From the NCBI GenBank assembly GCA_038501785.1, contig JBAMJR010000070.1, positions 4,233,501 through 4,297,500 on the forward strand: a stretch of 64,000 nucleotides of DNA, written 5' to 3'. This document shows, one piece after another, positions 13,103 through 24,700 of the stretch. Source of the stretch: Myoxocephalus aenaeus (Eukaryota > Chordata > Actinopteri > Perciformes > Cottidae). Below the pieces are notes generated by a model. The model was not told where the DNA came from, made no database searches, and worked only from the letters and a program-made list of their open reading frames with translations. Every line of letters begins with the position of its first letter. Positions within the stretch are counted from its first letter, which is position 1. Made by a program: the position numbers and the translations under genes.

Positions 13103-14286
13103 CATATACATATATTGAGAGTGAATGACTAACAGTGTGTGAATGATCTCACATTGGTCCTCGAGAGAGGTCTCCTCGCTCTCATCACTCGGCCACCTGC
13201 ATGCCTGGAGGCAGAAGCAGGGAAGATAGAGCACAGTTACCTTCTGGATATTGATATAATTGGGTGATTAAGACCGATGATTTTTTTTACTGAATGAACG
13301 TTTGCTTAGCCTTCATTCACACACGTCGGTGAGGCTGTGACTCACCAGCGTACCGGCCCTGGGCTTTGTGCTCGCCGTCTGTGTTTGTGCTGCAGCGGTC
13401 GCTGGTGAATCAAAAAGGCCCCTTTCGCACCTAAAAAAATCAAATCACATGGGATTATCAGACGAGTGTCCTTTGTCCTCATGCTCATCGTCCCTGTGAT
13501 GAGCCCTGATATAATCACACACATTCACTGAAGTCTATTTCAAGTACATTTTTACTGTTGGAGGACTTTTACCACTGTGACACTCACACATCGGGTTTGG
13601 ATGTTTTAACCCCCGGCGACTCCTCACTCGTCACCTCCACAGTTCTCCTACCCTGTGGAAATCACATAGATCAGCGCCGACTATTATATAATTCACAAGA
13701 AAACATTGTAAGAAAACATGGGATTTTTTGGGGTAGTTTTTAATGAAGATAAAAAGGCGCCACAGTGCAAAATGCAGTAAAATATCAGAGTTAATTTAGT
13801 TAAAAAGTCAGCTAATTTAAAAAACAAATAATTTTAAAGAAAGATTAGTTATGGGGCTTTTAATGCTGATGAATGATATCTCATAAATATCATTAATGTT
13901 TCTTTACTAACGGGTCCAAAGCAAGTGGAGGAACCCCGACATGGAATTACAGTCAGGCGACAATGTAGTAAACATGCGTGGGGGAGAAAAGCCTATAGTA
14001 TTATTTTTTTCCATTTTAAATGTTTACTATCAGGCTGAAACTCAAACAGCGAGTTCAGGTTAGAAAACAGCTTCATGTTTTTCATCATTTGTTGTAAGAT
14101 TTAACAAAACACCAACATCTTGGAACTCAAAAACAAACTGTGAGGTGTGAAATTAAAGCATAATATCTCAGATTATTTTTATTTATTTTTTCAAGTAAAT
14201 CCCATTGTATATGAATGCAGACGCAATAGCATACAAACCATTGCTGATGCAGCTGGGCACTGAGAAAAGTGTGAGGGTGACTCCAT
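10475..14286 (-). CDS. Uncharacterised small coiled-coil protein (8 coding exons, 199 aa)
   Basis: I do not recognise this gene. Coding exons in order: 14239-14286 (ATG at 14286), 13588-13652, 13346-13430, 13153-13204, 12287-12375, 11026-11127, 10779-10901, 10475-10510 (stop TAA). Every intron is GT-AG and the phases (0,2,0,1,0,0,0) join with no stop, giving exactly 600 nt. The protein starts MESPSHFSQC. Its N-terminal half is Ser/Thr/Glu-rich with a stretch DESEETSLEDQ. A charged helical segment follows (YYRDLCLQIEERKQQMERER, about residues 119-138), typical of coiled coils. The C-terminal part contains FWGMPGSGAPNYHLGTARR and the end reads LPPVKRTP. A non-coding first exon ending at 14544 (donor GTAAAT) is likely, preceded by CRE-like sites. 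An AATAAA is on the minus strand at 10319-10324. Centrosomal or ciliary coiled-coil proteins are a loose analogy only. Confidence is for the gene model, not a function. Confidence 0.7.
11490..11959 (+). mobile_element. Retroposon 3' fragment with (ATTC)n tail
   Basis: The segment ends CCCCTTGGGGATTAATAAAG and then a run of ATTC repeats. The same tail, in inverse orientation, is at 34326-34400. Such tails are common at the 3' ends of fish LINE-like retroposons (known). It lies in an intron of the 199-aa gene. Confidence 0.6.
12301..12447. repeat. Segmental duplication, copy 1 (contains most of exon 5 of the 199-aa gene)
   Basis: About 145 bases from GAACTGAAAAGGTCCTCCTG onward are nearly identical to 14736-14880. 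Copy 1 contains the acceptor and most of the coding exon 12287-12375; the exon's donor side (12287-12300) is outside the duplicated part. Confidence 0.85.
13049..13097. repeat. (AT)n microsatellite
   Basis: An uninterrupted TA run in an intron of the 199-aa gene. Confidence 0.95.
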
Positions 14287-14543
14287 GAGATTCCTGAGAT
14301 AAATACAGATAGAAGCACTGTGTTGTCATCAATGGCAGTTACAGGTCAACACAGTCAGTTGAATTGGTTAATCAATGCAACCTCTGCAAACACTTTGAGA
14401 CGATCTTTGGGGTTATTTGTTGTGTTTTCATGCAGCACGTGAAACTAAACATTACATTTACAAACGGAGTTAGCTTTTAGGGATTATTAAAGCCCAAAAC
14501 ACGCAAAACAACACATTGTCCGCTGGTGGTGTCACATATTTAC

Positions 14544-14690
14544 CGTTGATGTTGTGGTTCGAGATGAAAAGCTGGACCGGAAACAAATTCGAGAAAGATT
14601 GGAGCGGAATTCAGTTCGTAAACGTTTAAAAATCTGCGGTGATGACGATTTACGTCAACAACTCAGGACGTCATGACGTAACGATCTCCT
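14544..14690 (-). promoter_or_regulatory. Likely promoter and non-coding first exon of the 199-aa gene, with CRE-like sites
   Basis: Reading the minus strand, a donor CATCAACG|GTAAAT at 14544 closes a CpG-containing exon without an ATG. Just upstream (14650-14685) there are several CRE-like sites within 40 bases: GACGTCATGACGTAAC and TTTACGTCAAC as read on the plus strand. CREB/CREM sites are common in testis-expressed promoters (known); a testis role here is inference. Confidence 0.5.
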
Positions 14691-14735
14691 GCCGCTAGAG
14701 GGCGCTGGTTTACAACCAGGATTATTAGTTGGAAA

Positions 14736-14880
14736 GAACTGAAAAGGTCCTCCTGGGGTCAGTGCTCTCCAAACACACGGTCCCTTTGAGTGTTAGTGAT
14801 GGCAGAGGAGCTGAGGGAGAAGAATACACAGGGCACAAATTCAACTGACATATGAGGTGGCTTTTTTATTTTTACATTTA
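14736..14880. repeat. Segmental duplication, copy 2 (orphan exon copy)
   Basis: A near-identical copy of 12301-12447, with a few substitutions and short indels at its right end. It keeps the splice acceptor and most of the exon but lacks the donor, and lies upstream of the presumed first exon of the same gene, between it and LRRC34. Confidence 0.85.
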
Positions 14881-15116
14881 TTTTTGATAAAATAATTCGA
14901 GGCGATTAGTAGAGGATAAAAATCCTGAAGATGACCATCGGATATGAAAGGTCACTAAGGAAGATTATTTTTAACACGGGGAACGATGAAACACATTTGA
15001 GGAGCGTCTCTTCTCATGTCTAGAAGAATCAGGAAAAATCAGAATTAGTTTTTCTTTTCTGGAGGTTGAAAACATTTAAAATCAGACAAGATGTTTTGGG
15101 GAAAAATGTTTTATTC

Positions 15117-15169
<53 letters not shown>

Positions 15170-15495
15170 CCACATAAAACAATGACACAAAAAGTACATA
15201 ACACTAAATTAAACTAAGGGTATACATATATATATGTGTAAATAAATACAATTTAAATGCATTTCACAAAGTTATATCGTTATCATGTCACCTGATTGAT
15301 ATATTTTGTTGTTACTGAAGGAATAAATCGAGAGAAGTAGAGTCATTTTCTCATAGACTTCTATACAACCAAAAATTACTTTTACAAATAACAAATCTCA
15401 CAAGTTTAATTTTTTTGTTTAATTGCGTTGTTTTATTTGAGTTTTTTGGACACGTTTGTGCACAAGCCTCTTCTTGCGTGACGAGGTTTTGAAGC
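14881..15495. other. Short intergenic region between LRRC34 and the 199-aa gene
   Basis: It is AT-rich, with an (AT)n run at 15121-15168. TTTATT at about 15432-15437 reads AATAAA on the minus strand and could be the LRRC34 polyadenylation signal, some 60 bases after its stop codon. No exon is seen. Confidence 0.5.
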
Positions 15496-17090
15496 TCAGC
15501 AGGACTGCAGGGAAACGAGCTGCTCAGCGCGAGGCGTGGCGGTGGAGTCGTAGCGTCTCCTCAAACCGTGGTGGACCTCAGTGAGGAACACCCGGCCGTC
15601 CACCTCGTACGCGCTGACGTCCGTCTGCTCCGGAGGCAGGCGGCCGCTGGCGATCAGCTCCCCGAAGGCCTGAAGAGGGAGCGAGAGAGTTAAGACATGA
15701 CGGACCAGCGAGGGGCCGGGACGCGTTGGACATGTTACCTGACAGACGGGCTCCTCCAGGTGGTTCCCCCAGACGTAGAGGTGGTTCAGGGTTGTGTTGG
15801 CCGTCAGCGCCCGAGCCAAAGACAGCAGACCCTCCGTCCTGATGTTGTTACTGCTGACAGACAGCCTGAAGGACGGAAATGGTTTATCTTCTGTGTATGC
15901 TTCCTTAAAATAAGAAAAAACTGGATACTTTCTGCTCTTTAGACCTTTAAAAAGTCTAAAATAAGTAAAGACTAGACACTTTTTCCTCCTCGGACCTTAA
16001 AAAACCTCAAAATAAATAAAGACTGGATACTTTCACCTCTTCAGACCTTTAACAAACCTTAAATTAAGTTAAAAAGTGGATACTTTCTCCTCCTACTATC
16101 TTTAAAAAGCCTTAAAATAAGTAAAAACGGGATACTTTCTGCTCTTCAGACCTTTAAAAAGCCTAAAATAAGTAAAGACTAGACACTTTTTCCTCCTCGG
16201 ACCTTAAAAAACCTCAAAATAAATAAAGACTGGATACTTTCACCTCTTCAGACCTTTAACAAACCTTAAATTAAGTTAAAAAGTGGATACTTTCTCCTCC
16301 TACTACCTTTAAAAAGCCTTAAAATAAGTAAAAACTGGATTATTTCTCCTCCTCAGACCTTTAAAAAGCTTTAAAATAAATAAAAACTGGATACTTTCTC
16401 CTCTTCAGACCTTTAAAAAAAACCTTAAAATAAGTAAAAACTGGATGTTTTGGACTCACTCTCTCAGGACGCAGCCCGGCCAGGCGACGGCCTCGCTCAG
16501 GTACGCGGCTCCTTCATCCTCGATCCGATTGGACGACAGATCTACGACCTCCAGGGTCGGGTTCCGCTTCAGCAGGTCGGCTAGATGGCGCACGCCGTCG
16601 CGAGTGACGCGGTTACTGCACACGACAAGAGGGTGGAGGATGTTAAAAGCGTGGAGAATGCTAAGAGCGTGGAGGATGCTCGTGTCGCTACCAGCTGAGG
16701 TCCAGGTAGCGCAGGCTGCCGTTGAGCCGCAGGCCTTCGGTCAGCCTCTCCATCCCCGTGTCCGTCATCCCCATCTTCCCCAGGTGGAGCTCCACCAGGC
16801 CGCCGTTCACCTTCAGCATCTCAGCGACGTGCACCGCCCACTCCTCCTGCGGGGACGGACGTCTGGACCCAATGCCGACCTTTGTATTCGCGTCTCCAAC
16901 GTGCTCTTTGACGCTCTGTGCATTCGTACCTGGTGGCTGAAGAGCAGCGGCCGGCTGATGTCGACACAGCGGAGCGTCTGGTTGCTTTTCAGAGCGATGG
17001 CGAACGCGATCACGCTCTGAGTGTCCTGATGGGGCGGAGACGTCCCCCAGATCAAAAGGAAGTACTTATTTTAGAGCATTCAGATAAGAT

Positions 17091-17123
<33 letters not shown>

Positions 17124-17261
17124 TTACCAGGTCGCAGTTGGCCAGCTCCAGCTCCCTCAGTGTGCTGTTCACCTGCAGCATGCTGGCCAGGTGCATCGCT
17201 CCTCGGTTCTCTATCTTATTGTTGGACAGTCTGAGAGAGAGCAAGGTGCTGTTACACTACA

Positions 17262-17295
<34 letters not shown>

Positions 17296-17547
17296 CCTGT
17301 AAACAAGCTTAGTAGTAGCGCGTAAACGCTGAATAATGACCCAAAGTGTCACTTTAAATAAAAACCTGTCGGGTTTTGGGTATCTCACCAAGAGGCTTTT
17401 TAAAAATGATATTATATATTTATGTTTTTACAGATGGGCTCGGAGCTGCAGACAGGAAGTCAGACGGCATTAAGAGACGGACTGACACGTTGTTGTTTTG
17501 GTCTTTTCCTGTGATTAGTTTGACAATGAGTCAAAGCAGAGAGGTAG

Positions 17548-17621
<74 letters not shown>

Positions 17622-18554
17622 GTTATAAAACCTGAAGGCTCTTGGCGAGAACTTCAGCTCCGTCGCTCTGGATGTCGTTGAACATCAAGTCCAGAGAGAG
17701 CAGAGACGAGCCGTCCTCCTGCTCGGTGAAAACAGAAAAGAACACAATTAATATGAAATATGACCCCAAAAAAATACATGAATAAATCACATGGTGTCAC
17801 ATCAACCATTTAACCAAATCTACTTAATCACATCCTCCCTTTCCTGCTCACCTGTAAGAGGTCAACCAGGTGTCCAACCCCTTCATCGGTTATGTTGTTG
17901 TACCTGAAATCAAGACCTGTTGGTACAGAGAAAACTACTTTTAGAGCATAAATAAAACATAAATAAAACTGTCCTAGTGTTGCTACTCACCTGCCACCCT
18001 CTTATTGTCTCTCAGACACTTTGAAAGAGCGAGAACGTCTTTGTCATGGAGTCGCTGAGCGTCTCTCAGATGGTGGTTTCCTGGCAGCTTTATTGTCACA
18101 CTACTGCCAAATAAACAACAACACTTGGACTTCATGAGCAGACGTTAATGCTGCCTTCAGGTGCACTGCGTAACAGCTTGATTCTGATTCTGATCTGAAA
18201 CCTGACTGTGTTTTTTTTTTCTAAATTAATGGGTCAAGAACAAAAGTAAAACCAGGCGTGTGATCTATGTTTTTGGTAGATTATTTGCCCAGAGCATATA
18301 ACAGTTAAGTATTAGTAGTAACAATTTATTCATAAACTGTGGCGTAGCCTTAGATGATACCGGTATTAACCAGCAGCACATGAAGGCATCAATAACCTAA
18401 ACAGTTCCCTTTTAGCCGAAAACGTTACCTTTCAGTCATTTAAATTCCATTTAACTACTTACTCCGTGGCCGTCGTCTTCTCCAAAGCTTGTAAAACGAG
18501 TGGATTTAGGTCTATCGCGTGTTCCGCACAGAAAGCGACGTAAACCTCGAACAT
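15496..18554 (-). CDS. lrrc34: Leucine-rich repeat-containing protein 34 (complete, 10 exons, 397 aa)
   Basis: LRRC34 is a ribonuclease-inhibitor-type leucine-rich-repeat protein. Coding exons in order: 18463-18554, 17991-18103, 17852-17916, 17632-17718, 17128-17256, 16930-17025, 16692-16846, 16460-16615, 15739-15865, 15496-15669. All splice sites are GT-AG and phases match, giving 1194 nt. Repeat motifs are clear: LSLDLMFNDIQSDGAEVL, LSLRLSNNKIENRGAMHL, LDLSCNRVTRDGVRHL, VVDLSSNRIEDEGAAYL and LSVSSNNIRTEG. Family-specific stretches are ISRPLLFSHQEEW, YVWGNHLEEPVCQAF and VHHGLRRRY near the C terminus. The first exon starts MFEVYVAFCAEHAIDLNP. Length is close to the mammalian protein. It is head to head with MYNN, the conserved arrangement in mammals. 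The donor after the fourth exon is GTTTTA, weaker than the others. Confidence 0.93.
15904..16446. repeat. Minisatellite in an LRRC34 intron, about 51-bp monomers in a higher-order array
   Basis: The monomer pattern is GGATACTTTCTCCTCTTCAG then ACCTTTAAAAAGCCTTAAAATAAG, repeated about ten times. Blocks of four monomers recur at about 207-bp spacing: the variant ending AAAGACTAGACAC occurs near 15965 and again near 16172. The array ends immediately before the donor of exon 16460-16615. Confidence 0.85.
17089..17118. repeat. (AT)n microsatellite
   Basis: A TA run in an LRRC34 intron, ending about 10 bases downstream of the exon 17128-17256 donor. Confidence 0.9.
17550..17619. repeat. (GT)n microsatellite
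   Basis: About 35 GT units in an LRRC34 intron, 13 bases from the exon 17632-17718 donor. Confidence 0.95.
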
Positions 18555-18573
18555 ATTGGTGGAGTTTGGAGGA

Positions 18574-18587
18574 GTTTCTGTGGCAAC
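18574..18587 (-). promoter_or_regulatory. Candidate RFX X-box upstream of LRRC34
   Basis: GTTTCTGTGGCAAC is an imperfect palindrome fitting the X-box form GTHNYY-NN-RRNAAC bound by RFX factors, which drive ciliary genes (known). It lies 20 bases upstream of the LRRC34 start codon. That LRRC34 uses it is inference. Confidence 0.45.
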
Positions 18588-18666
18588 AAGAGAAGACGGC
18601 GTCCCGCGAAGGACAAACGAGAAAATTATTTCTAACTTTCAATTGTAAAAAAAAAAATGCACCATT

Positions 18667-19336
<670 letters not shown>

Positions 19337-19399
19337 ATTATTATTTATTTTTTATTTTTGCTGCTGCTGTAGCAAAAATAATCCATCTACACCTCACTC

Positions 19400-19517
19400 T
19401 CGTCCGTTTTCCGGGGCGGTGTTCATCTTGACCGACCCAACTCTCTTCACTCGAACGAAGTCTCGCGAGAATCCCCGACGTCACGGGATAATGGCTGCAG
19501 ATCGCGGATATTAGAAG
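19400..19517 (+). promoter_or_regulatory. mynn: MYNN promoter and first (non-coding) exon
   Basis: A CpG-rich segment holds the palindrome TCTCGCGAGA (19461-19470), a known core element of TATA-less promoters, and a CRE-like CGACGTCAC just after it. The presumed first exon ends AGAAG|GTACTT at 19517. It contains a seven-codon upstream ORF, MAADRGY, at 19491-19514. CpG density stays high to about 19990. Confidence 0.65.
19491..19514 (+). other. Upstream ORF (7 codons) in the MYNN 5' leader
   Basis: ATG GCT GCA GAT CGC GGA TAT TAG, with A at -3 and G at +4 (ATAATGG). It stops three bases before the exon's donor. If transcription starts upstream of it, it would be met first by scanning ribosomes and could damp MYNN translation (inference). 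Confidence 0.45.
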
Positions 19518-20121
19518 GTACTTTTCTTCCCCTTGCTTTTATTTTACTTTATGCTGGATAAATAACGGCGCATTTACGTGTGCGATGCGCCGTAATCGAC
19601 GCCGCGTGTGCGCGATCTGTCGAATTAAATAGGCGTTTCTGACATTTTGAGCAGAGTTACGTCGACACACCGCCGGCACGAGCCGTCGAACCTTCGAAAT
19701 AAGAGCACAATGTTTTCCGCGCTTTTTCGGCCACTACGATAGCCGTTGGTTTCGCACGTTTATCGCCCTGGTTACGCCGTTAACCGCCACAGTCGCTCCT
19801 CGGGTGGCAGGTAAAGTCCACGAAGGACTCACCTGTCCAGGTGAATTGGGAAACCGCCACTATAAGTGCGTTTAATGTGTCTACGACGCCGCTGCTAACG
19901 TTAGCTTCGCCCTGAGGCCCGCTACGGGAAGCAGGCGGGAGCTTTTATTTTCCAAAACTAGGTTTTACATCTCGCACCTGTCAAAGCTGAGGATTCAGAG
20001 AGTTATACCCATCGATGAGTGTTTGTAGACATGATACTTGCTTTTTAAATATATATGTATATACTTTGATTATGGTTTATGTCTTCTTACATGTCCTGAT
20101 ATTCTTTTTGTTTTTTTATAG

Positions 20122-20173
20122 CCACAATTTAAGAGTTAAAGAAAGAGGCGGTGAAGCAGACACACTACTGAGA
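20122..20173 (+). other. mynn: Probable second 5' non-coding exon of MYNN
   Basis: A pyrimidine-rich acceptor (TTTTTTTATAG) and a strong donor (GAGA|GTAAGT) bound 52 bases with no ATG. The placement between the CpG promoter and the coding exons fits a leader exon. A second acceptor-like site is at 20443, without an obvious donor. Confidence 0.5.
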
Positions 20174-20443
20174 GTAAGTTGACAAAGACACTGTAAAAAT
20201 AATAATATTTATATATGTAAAATATATATATATATATTTAAAATAATATATGTATTAATATAAATACAATAAAATATATTTATATATACATTATTTTATG
20301 TGTGTAAAATATTGCAGATATAAAAATACATAAAAACAAAGACATGAAAATGAGAGAAATAATAAAATACATCAAACTAAATGCAACAGTGCCCTCTTGC
20401 TCAAAATCTACATAAGTAAGGATTAACCTGTTTTCTGTTTCAG

Positions 20444-21700
20444 TGGTTTTCTAGACATTTGGAGGACAGAAAGCTTGAAGCGGTTGTTTTTACGGATGCG
20501 AGACGGGTCCTTTCCGACTACTGTGAGACAGGAGACGGAGCCAGACAGCTCCATTGTTGTCTAAAAATAACGTAAAAACAACAAGCAGAGAGCCACACCG
20601 TTTCCCCGTCTGATCCTTTTTGCTAAATACAGTAGTCGGCTGTTTAGGGAAATTGAGCCTTTTTTATTTATTTTTTATAATTCAACTTTTTATTTGTGAG
20701 CGGTGTTTAAATGTTTGTCTTCAGTAGAAAGTATTGAAAGACAGACCAACATTTTGTCTTTCATCTTTCCACCGGATTTATTGACATTAAGAAAACAAAC
20801 ATTAACAGCAATATAAAATAAAAACGGAAACATTCAAACTTGTATTTTTTATTGTTTATTTTTGGGATTTTCATCCTCAGTTACACAAAATGTACCCTTT
20901 TGGTGTTAAAAATTTCTTTAAAATTCTCCAAAGTAATTAATCGACTATTACAAACCACCGTAATAGTGTTGTAGGAATAAGGCAGCTGATTAACATTGTG
21001 TTATTCTTATCAACGCATGTGGTTTGATAGACATTACAATACAATGTCTTACAGGAGGCTCGGAGAGTGAGGACCCAAATGCTGATGTGTGGCGCAAAAG
21101 TACATTTATTCTCAAAAACACCAAGCAGGATTCTCAAAAACACCAAGCAGGATTCCGGCGGAATGGAAACAAAAGCAGCGACAGGAACACACAGGCAAAT
21201 ACTCAGTACAACCCGACCAGGGGACAGGAGACAAACAGGGTTTAAATACAAGGGGAAGGTGCGGGTGATTGGACACAGCAGGAAACAATCAGCAGACAGG
21301 GCAGGCAATCAACAGACAATCACAGAGGCAGGAGGTGCAGGGGAACAGAGGACACAAGAGGCAAGGACTTTCAACATAAAACAGGAACCCAGAAAAACCC
21401 AAACTGTCACACTATGACATTCATTTGTGTTTGGCCGTATAAGTGCAGCTGACGTTTAGACGTTTTCAATCAGACTTATCAAAACCATCCCATAAGACAA
21501 ACCGTAAAATATCTTGTAGCAGCGATAATTTAAAACATATTGTGTTTTCCTTTTTGAAAGCTGCCATTTGTGGTTCATGAGGCAGATTTTCCTCCCAAAA
21601 TTCAAATCTCCTCAGTTGATTGTATCGCCCTGCAGCGCCCCCCAGAGGACAATAATGCCACTGTGATTTTTCATCCCTCCTCTCTTCCGTCGTTCCCCAG
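20444..21700. other. MYNN 5' intron; no coding sequence seen
   Basis: It contains a dispersed-repeat-like segment at 21050-21415 and otherwise AT-rich sequence. The open frames here have no splice support or family resemblance. Confidence 0.45.
21050..21415. mobile_element. Probable dispersed repeat fragment
   Basis: A purine-rich segment of composition unlike its surroundings, with runs such as AGGACCCAAATGC, GGAAACAATCAGCAGACAGG and a closing AACTGTCACACTATGACAT. A 21-bp direct repeat (TCTCAAAAACACCAAGCAGG) is inside. It looks like the tail region of a fish interspersed element, but I cannot name the family. Confidence 0.4.
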
Positions 21701-21708
21701 CAGCAGAG

Positions 21709-24700
21709 ATGGCTCAGGTCTCCAATCACGGGAAGCTGCTGCTGCAGCGCCTGCACCAGCAGCGGGAGATGGACTTCCTGTGCGACATAACCATCATGGT
21801 GCGAGACGTGGAGTTCAGAGCCCACCGCAACATCCTGGCGGCGTTCAGCAAGTACTTCTCCACCCACGCCGAAAAGGGCCAAGACGTCACCACGCTGGAC
21901 CCCGATAAGGTCAGCCGCTACGCCCTGGAGAAGCTGCTGGAGTTTATTTACACCGGTCAGATGAACCTCAGCAGGTAAAGCGCCATCAAACACACCTTGG
22001 ACGTAAAATATAAAAAAGACAAGATAATCCTTTATTAGTCCTGCGGCTGGAAAATGTACAGGATTTACAGCAACATAGGGTATATTGCAGACAAGAGACA
22101 TAGTAAAAACAAACAAGATGACAAAAACAAGTGTTATAAATAAGCAAATAAACAATTTAAAAAAAACAGTAAAGAATCCACAATAACTGAAATATTATAT
22201 ATACAGATGGAATAACTATTGCACATTTATTGCAATACATTTACTGTTTTTATTACTGTTTTACTGTTTATGTTTATATTACTTGTTTTTATTTTACTAT
22301 GTGTCTCTTGAGTACTGATTGAGTCCACTTCAGTCACTTTAGTCACATCAACTGGTGCAATTATAAATACATTTTTATACATTTTATCAGAATCAGCTTT
22401 AATGGCCATGTAAATTTGCACATACATGGAATTTGACTCCGGTTTCACTTGCTCTTCGTACTTTTTTCACACACAATATACAAGATAAATATAAAAAAAT
22501 ATAAAAAGGACATTAAAGACAGTAGTTAAACAACAAAAAGGTGCAGATAGTGCGTCTGTATACATAATATTGCTCTTGTGGATTGCTGTAATCCTGCAAT
22601 TTCCCCACTGCGGGACTAATAAAGGATTATTTTATTATCAGAATCAGAAAGCGTTTATTTGCCAGGAATGTTTACACAAACGAGGAATTTTTCTTGGCGG
22701 AAGGTGCATACATTAGACATTATCTTATTGCACATGATCTGTTGACTAACTTGAAAGACTTGAATGTTTGTTTTCAGCACCAGACAAGCGGCTGTGCGTC
22801 GAGCCGCCGTGTTCTTGGGAATATCGGAAGCCACGAAGTATCTGGTGGAAACCCCCCACTGGTCCGAGACGTCCCAGTCAGAGATGGATAAAGAAGCCGG
22901 TCTCTCTCCTCCCAGCCCGACCTCGCCCGGCAGCCCCTGCTCACCGCTCCCCCTCTCCATCGCCTCCGTCGCCGGGGAGAGTCGGGAGGAGGGGGCGGCG
23001 GCCGCGGCCGCGGAGCCGGGCGACGAGGCCGGCTACGTGGACGTCGAAGCGGGCGAGAAGAGTGACGCCGAGTACACCCCCGCCACGCCGAAGAGCACCG
23101 GGAGAGGAACGGGGCGGAAGAGAGGCAGGCCGAAGAGATCTAGCGGCGACAAGGCGGAGCCGAGCAGCTCGGCCGACGGCGCCGCGAAATCCCCGGCTTA
23201 CAGGGGGAGGGGGCGGGGCCGAGGGAGGGGGCGGGGCCGGGGGAGAGGCAGGGGGAGGGGCGCCGTCAAGGCCGAGGCTCTGGAAGATTCTGACGGGAGC
23301 GTGAAGGATTTCGGCGACTTCTCCGAAGACTGGAGCCCTTCGCAGGAGGACGGCGGCGACTACCCGGCAAAGAAGCCCCGGCTGAGCCTCGTGGACGGGC
23401 GGAGGGGGCGGGGCCGCGGGAGGGGGCGGGGCCGCGGGAGAGGAAGAGGGCGGGGCAGGAGGAAGATCGTGGAGGCGGGGGAGGAAGGGGAGAGCGGCGG
23501 GCTGGGGATGGACGACGACGACATCATCGGAGACGAAGAGGAGGAGGAGGATGAGGAGGATGAGGACGAGGACGATGATGACCTGGAGGGAGTGGAGGTC
23601 GGGGAACAGGATCCGTCGGAGATTGACGAGCTGTCGCTGTCGTGCACCGAGTGCAACAAGATGTTCAAAGACGTGAGCAGCCTGCGGCGGCACGAGAAGA
23701 TCCACAAGGGCCTGAAGCCGTTCGTCTGCATCTTCTGCTCCAAAAACTTCCGGCAGGCCACTCAGCTGAAGACGCACCTGCGCATTCACACAGGTGAGCT
23801 GACCCAGGACCAGCAAGTCACCTGCATGGGGATTAGCAGGAAGGAAATGACTTTTTTTTTGGGTACGATAGTCCTGAAGAAAGAATGAAACCAGGATTGC
23901 TATTGATTATTCCAGTAGTTTTTGGGGGGTTTATTGATTTAAACATTTAGCCTGTAACTTAAGTGAAATAAAGATCAGCTCGGCTGGCTTTAAAATAAAT
24001 AATAATAATAATTTATTTAAGCCGTCATCTCGTAACTGGGATCCATGATTTTTGTTGTTGTTGTTATTAATCAGAGCATCATGTCACACCGTCCGTAACA
24101 AAGAAACGCAGGTTCTTCTGATGGATGAGATCAAATGAGATAATCCTTTATTAGTCCCGCAGTGGGGAAATTGCAGGATTACAGCAATCCACAATAGCAA
24201 TATTATATATACAGACAGAATAAGATGTATAAACATGTATTTATATTGCACCAGTTGATGTGATTTGAAGTGGACTCAATCAGGACTCCGGTGTTTCCAA
24301 TCGAGTGCGTCAAGTCGGCGTCCTCGAGGGTTTTTTACGTGTTCTCCTAACTCTGCGTCTCTGGCGTTCGTCGCAGGCGAGAAGCCGTTCAACTGCTCCG
24401 ACTGCGACAAGTGTTTCGCTCAGAAGTGTCAGCTGGTCGCTCACCGCCGGATGCACCACGGGGAGGAGAAGCCGTACACCTGCGAGCGCTGCGGCTTCAA
24501 GTTCGCCACCTCGTCCAACTACAAAATACACATCAGGTACTTTGAGTGCTATTGTTATTGTTATTTATTTGATGGTTTGTTTGTTGTTATTATATTTAAT
24601 TACCATAAAGAGTAATGTATTTTGTATATTATTATCATTTATTGATTTATTTATAGTTAATATTATGATTGCAGTTGCTATAATTGTGTGTTATTATTCA

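Noticed and set aside
22941..23816. 291-codon antisense open frame opposite the MYNN exon
   Set aside because: It is the mirror of GC-rich, RG/acidic low-complexity coding sequence. It has no start context, splice partners or family resemblance, and the sense strand is clearly the gene.
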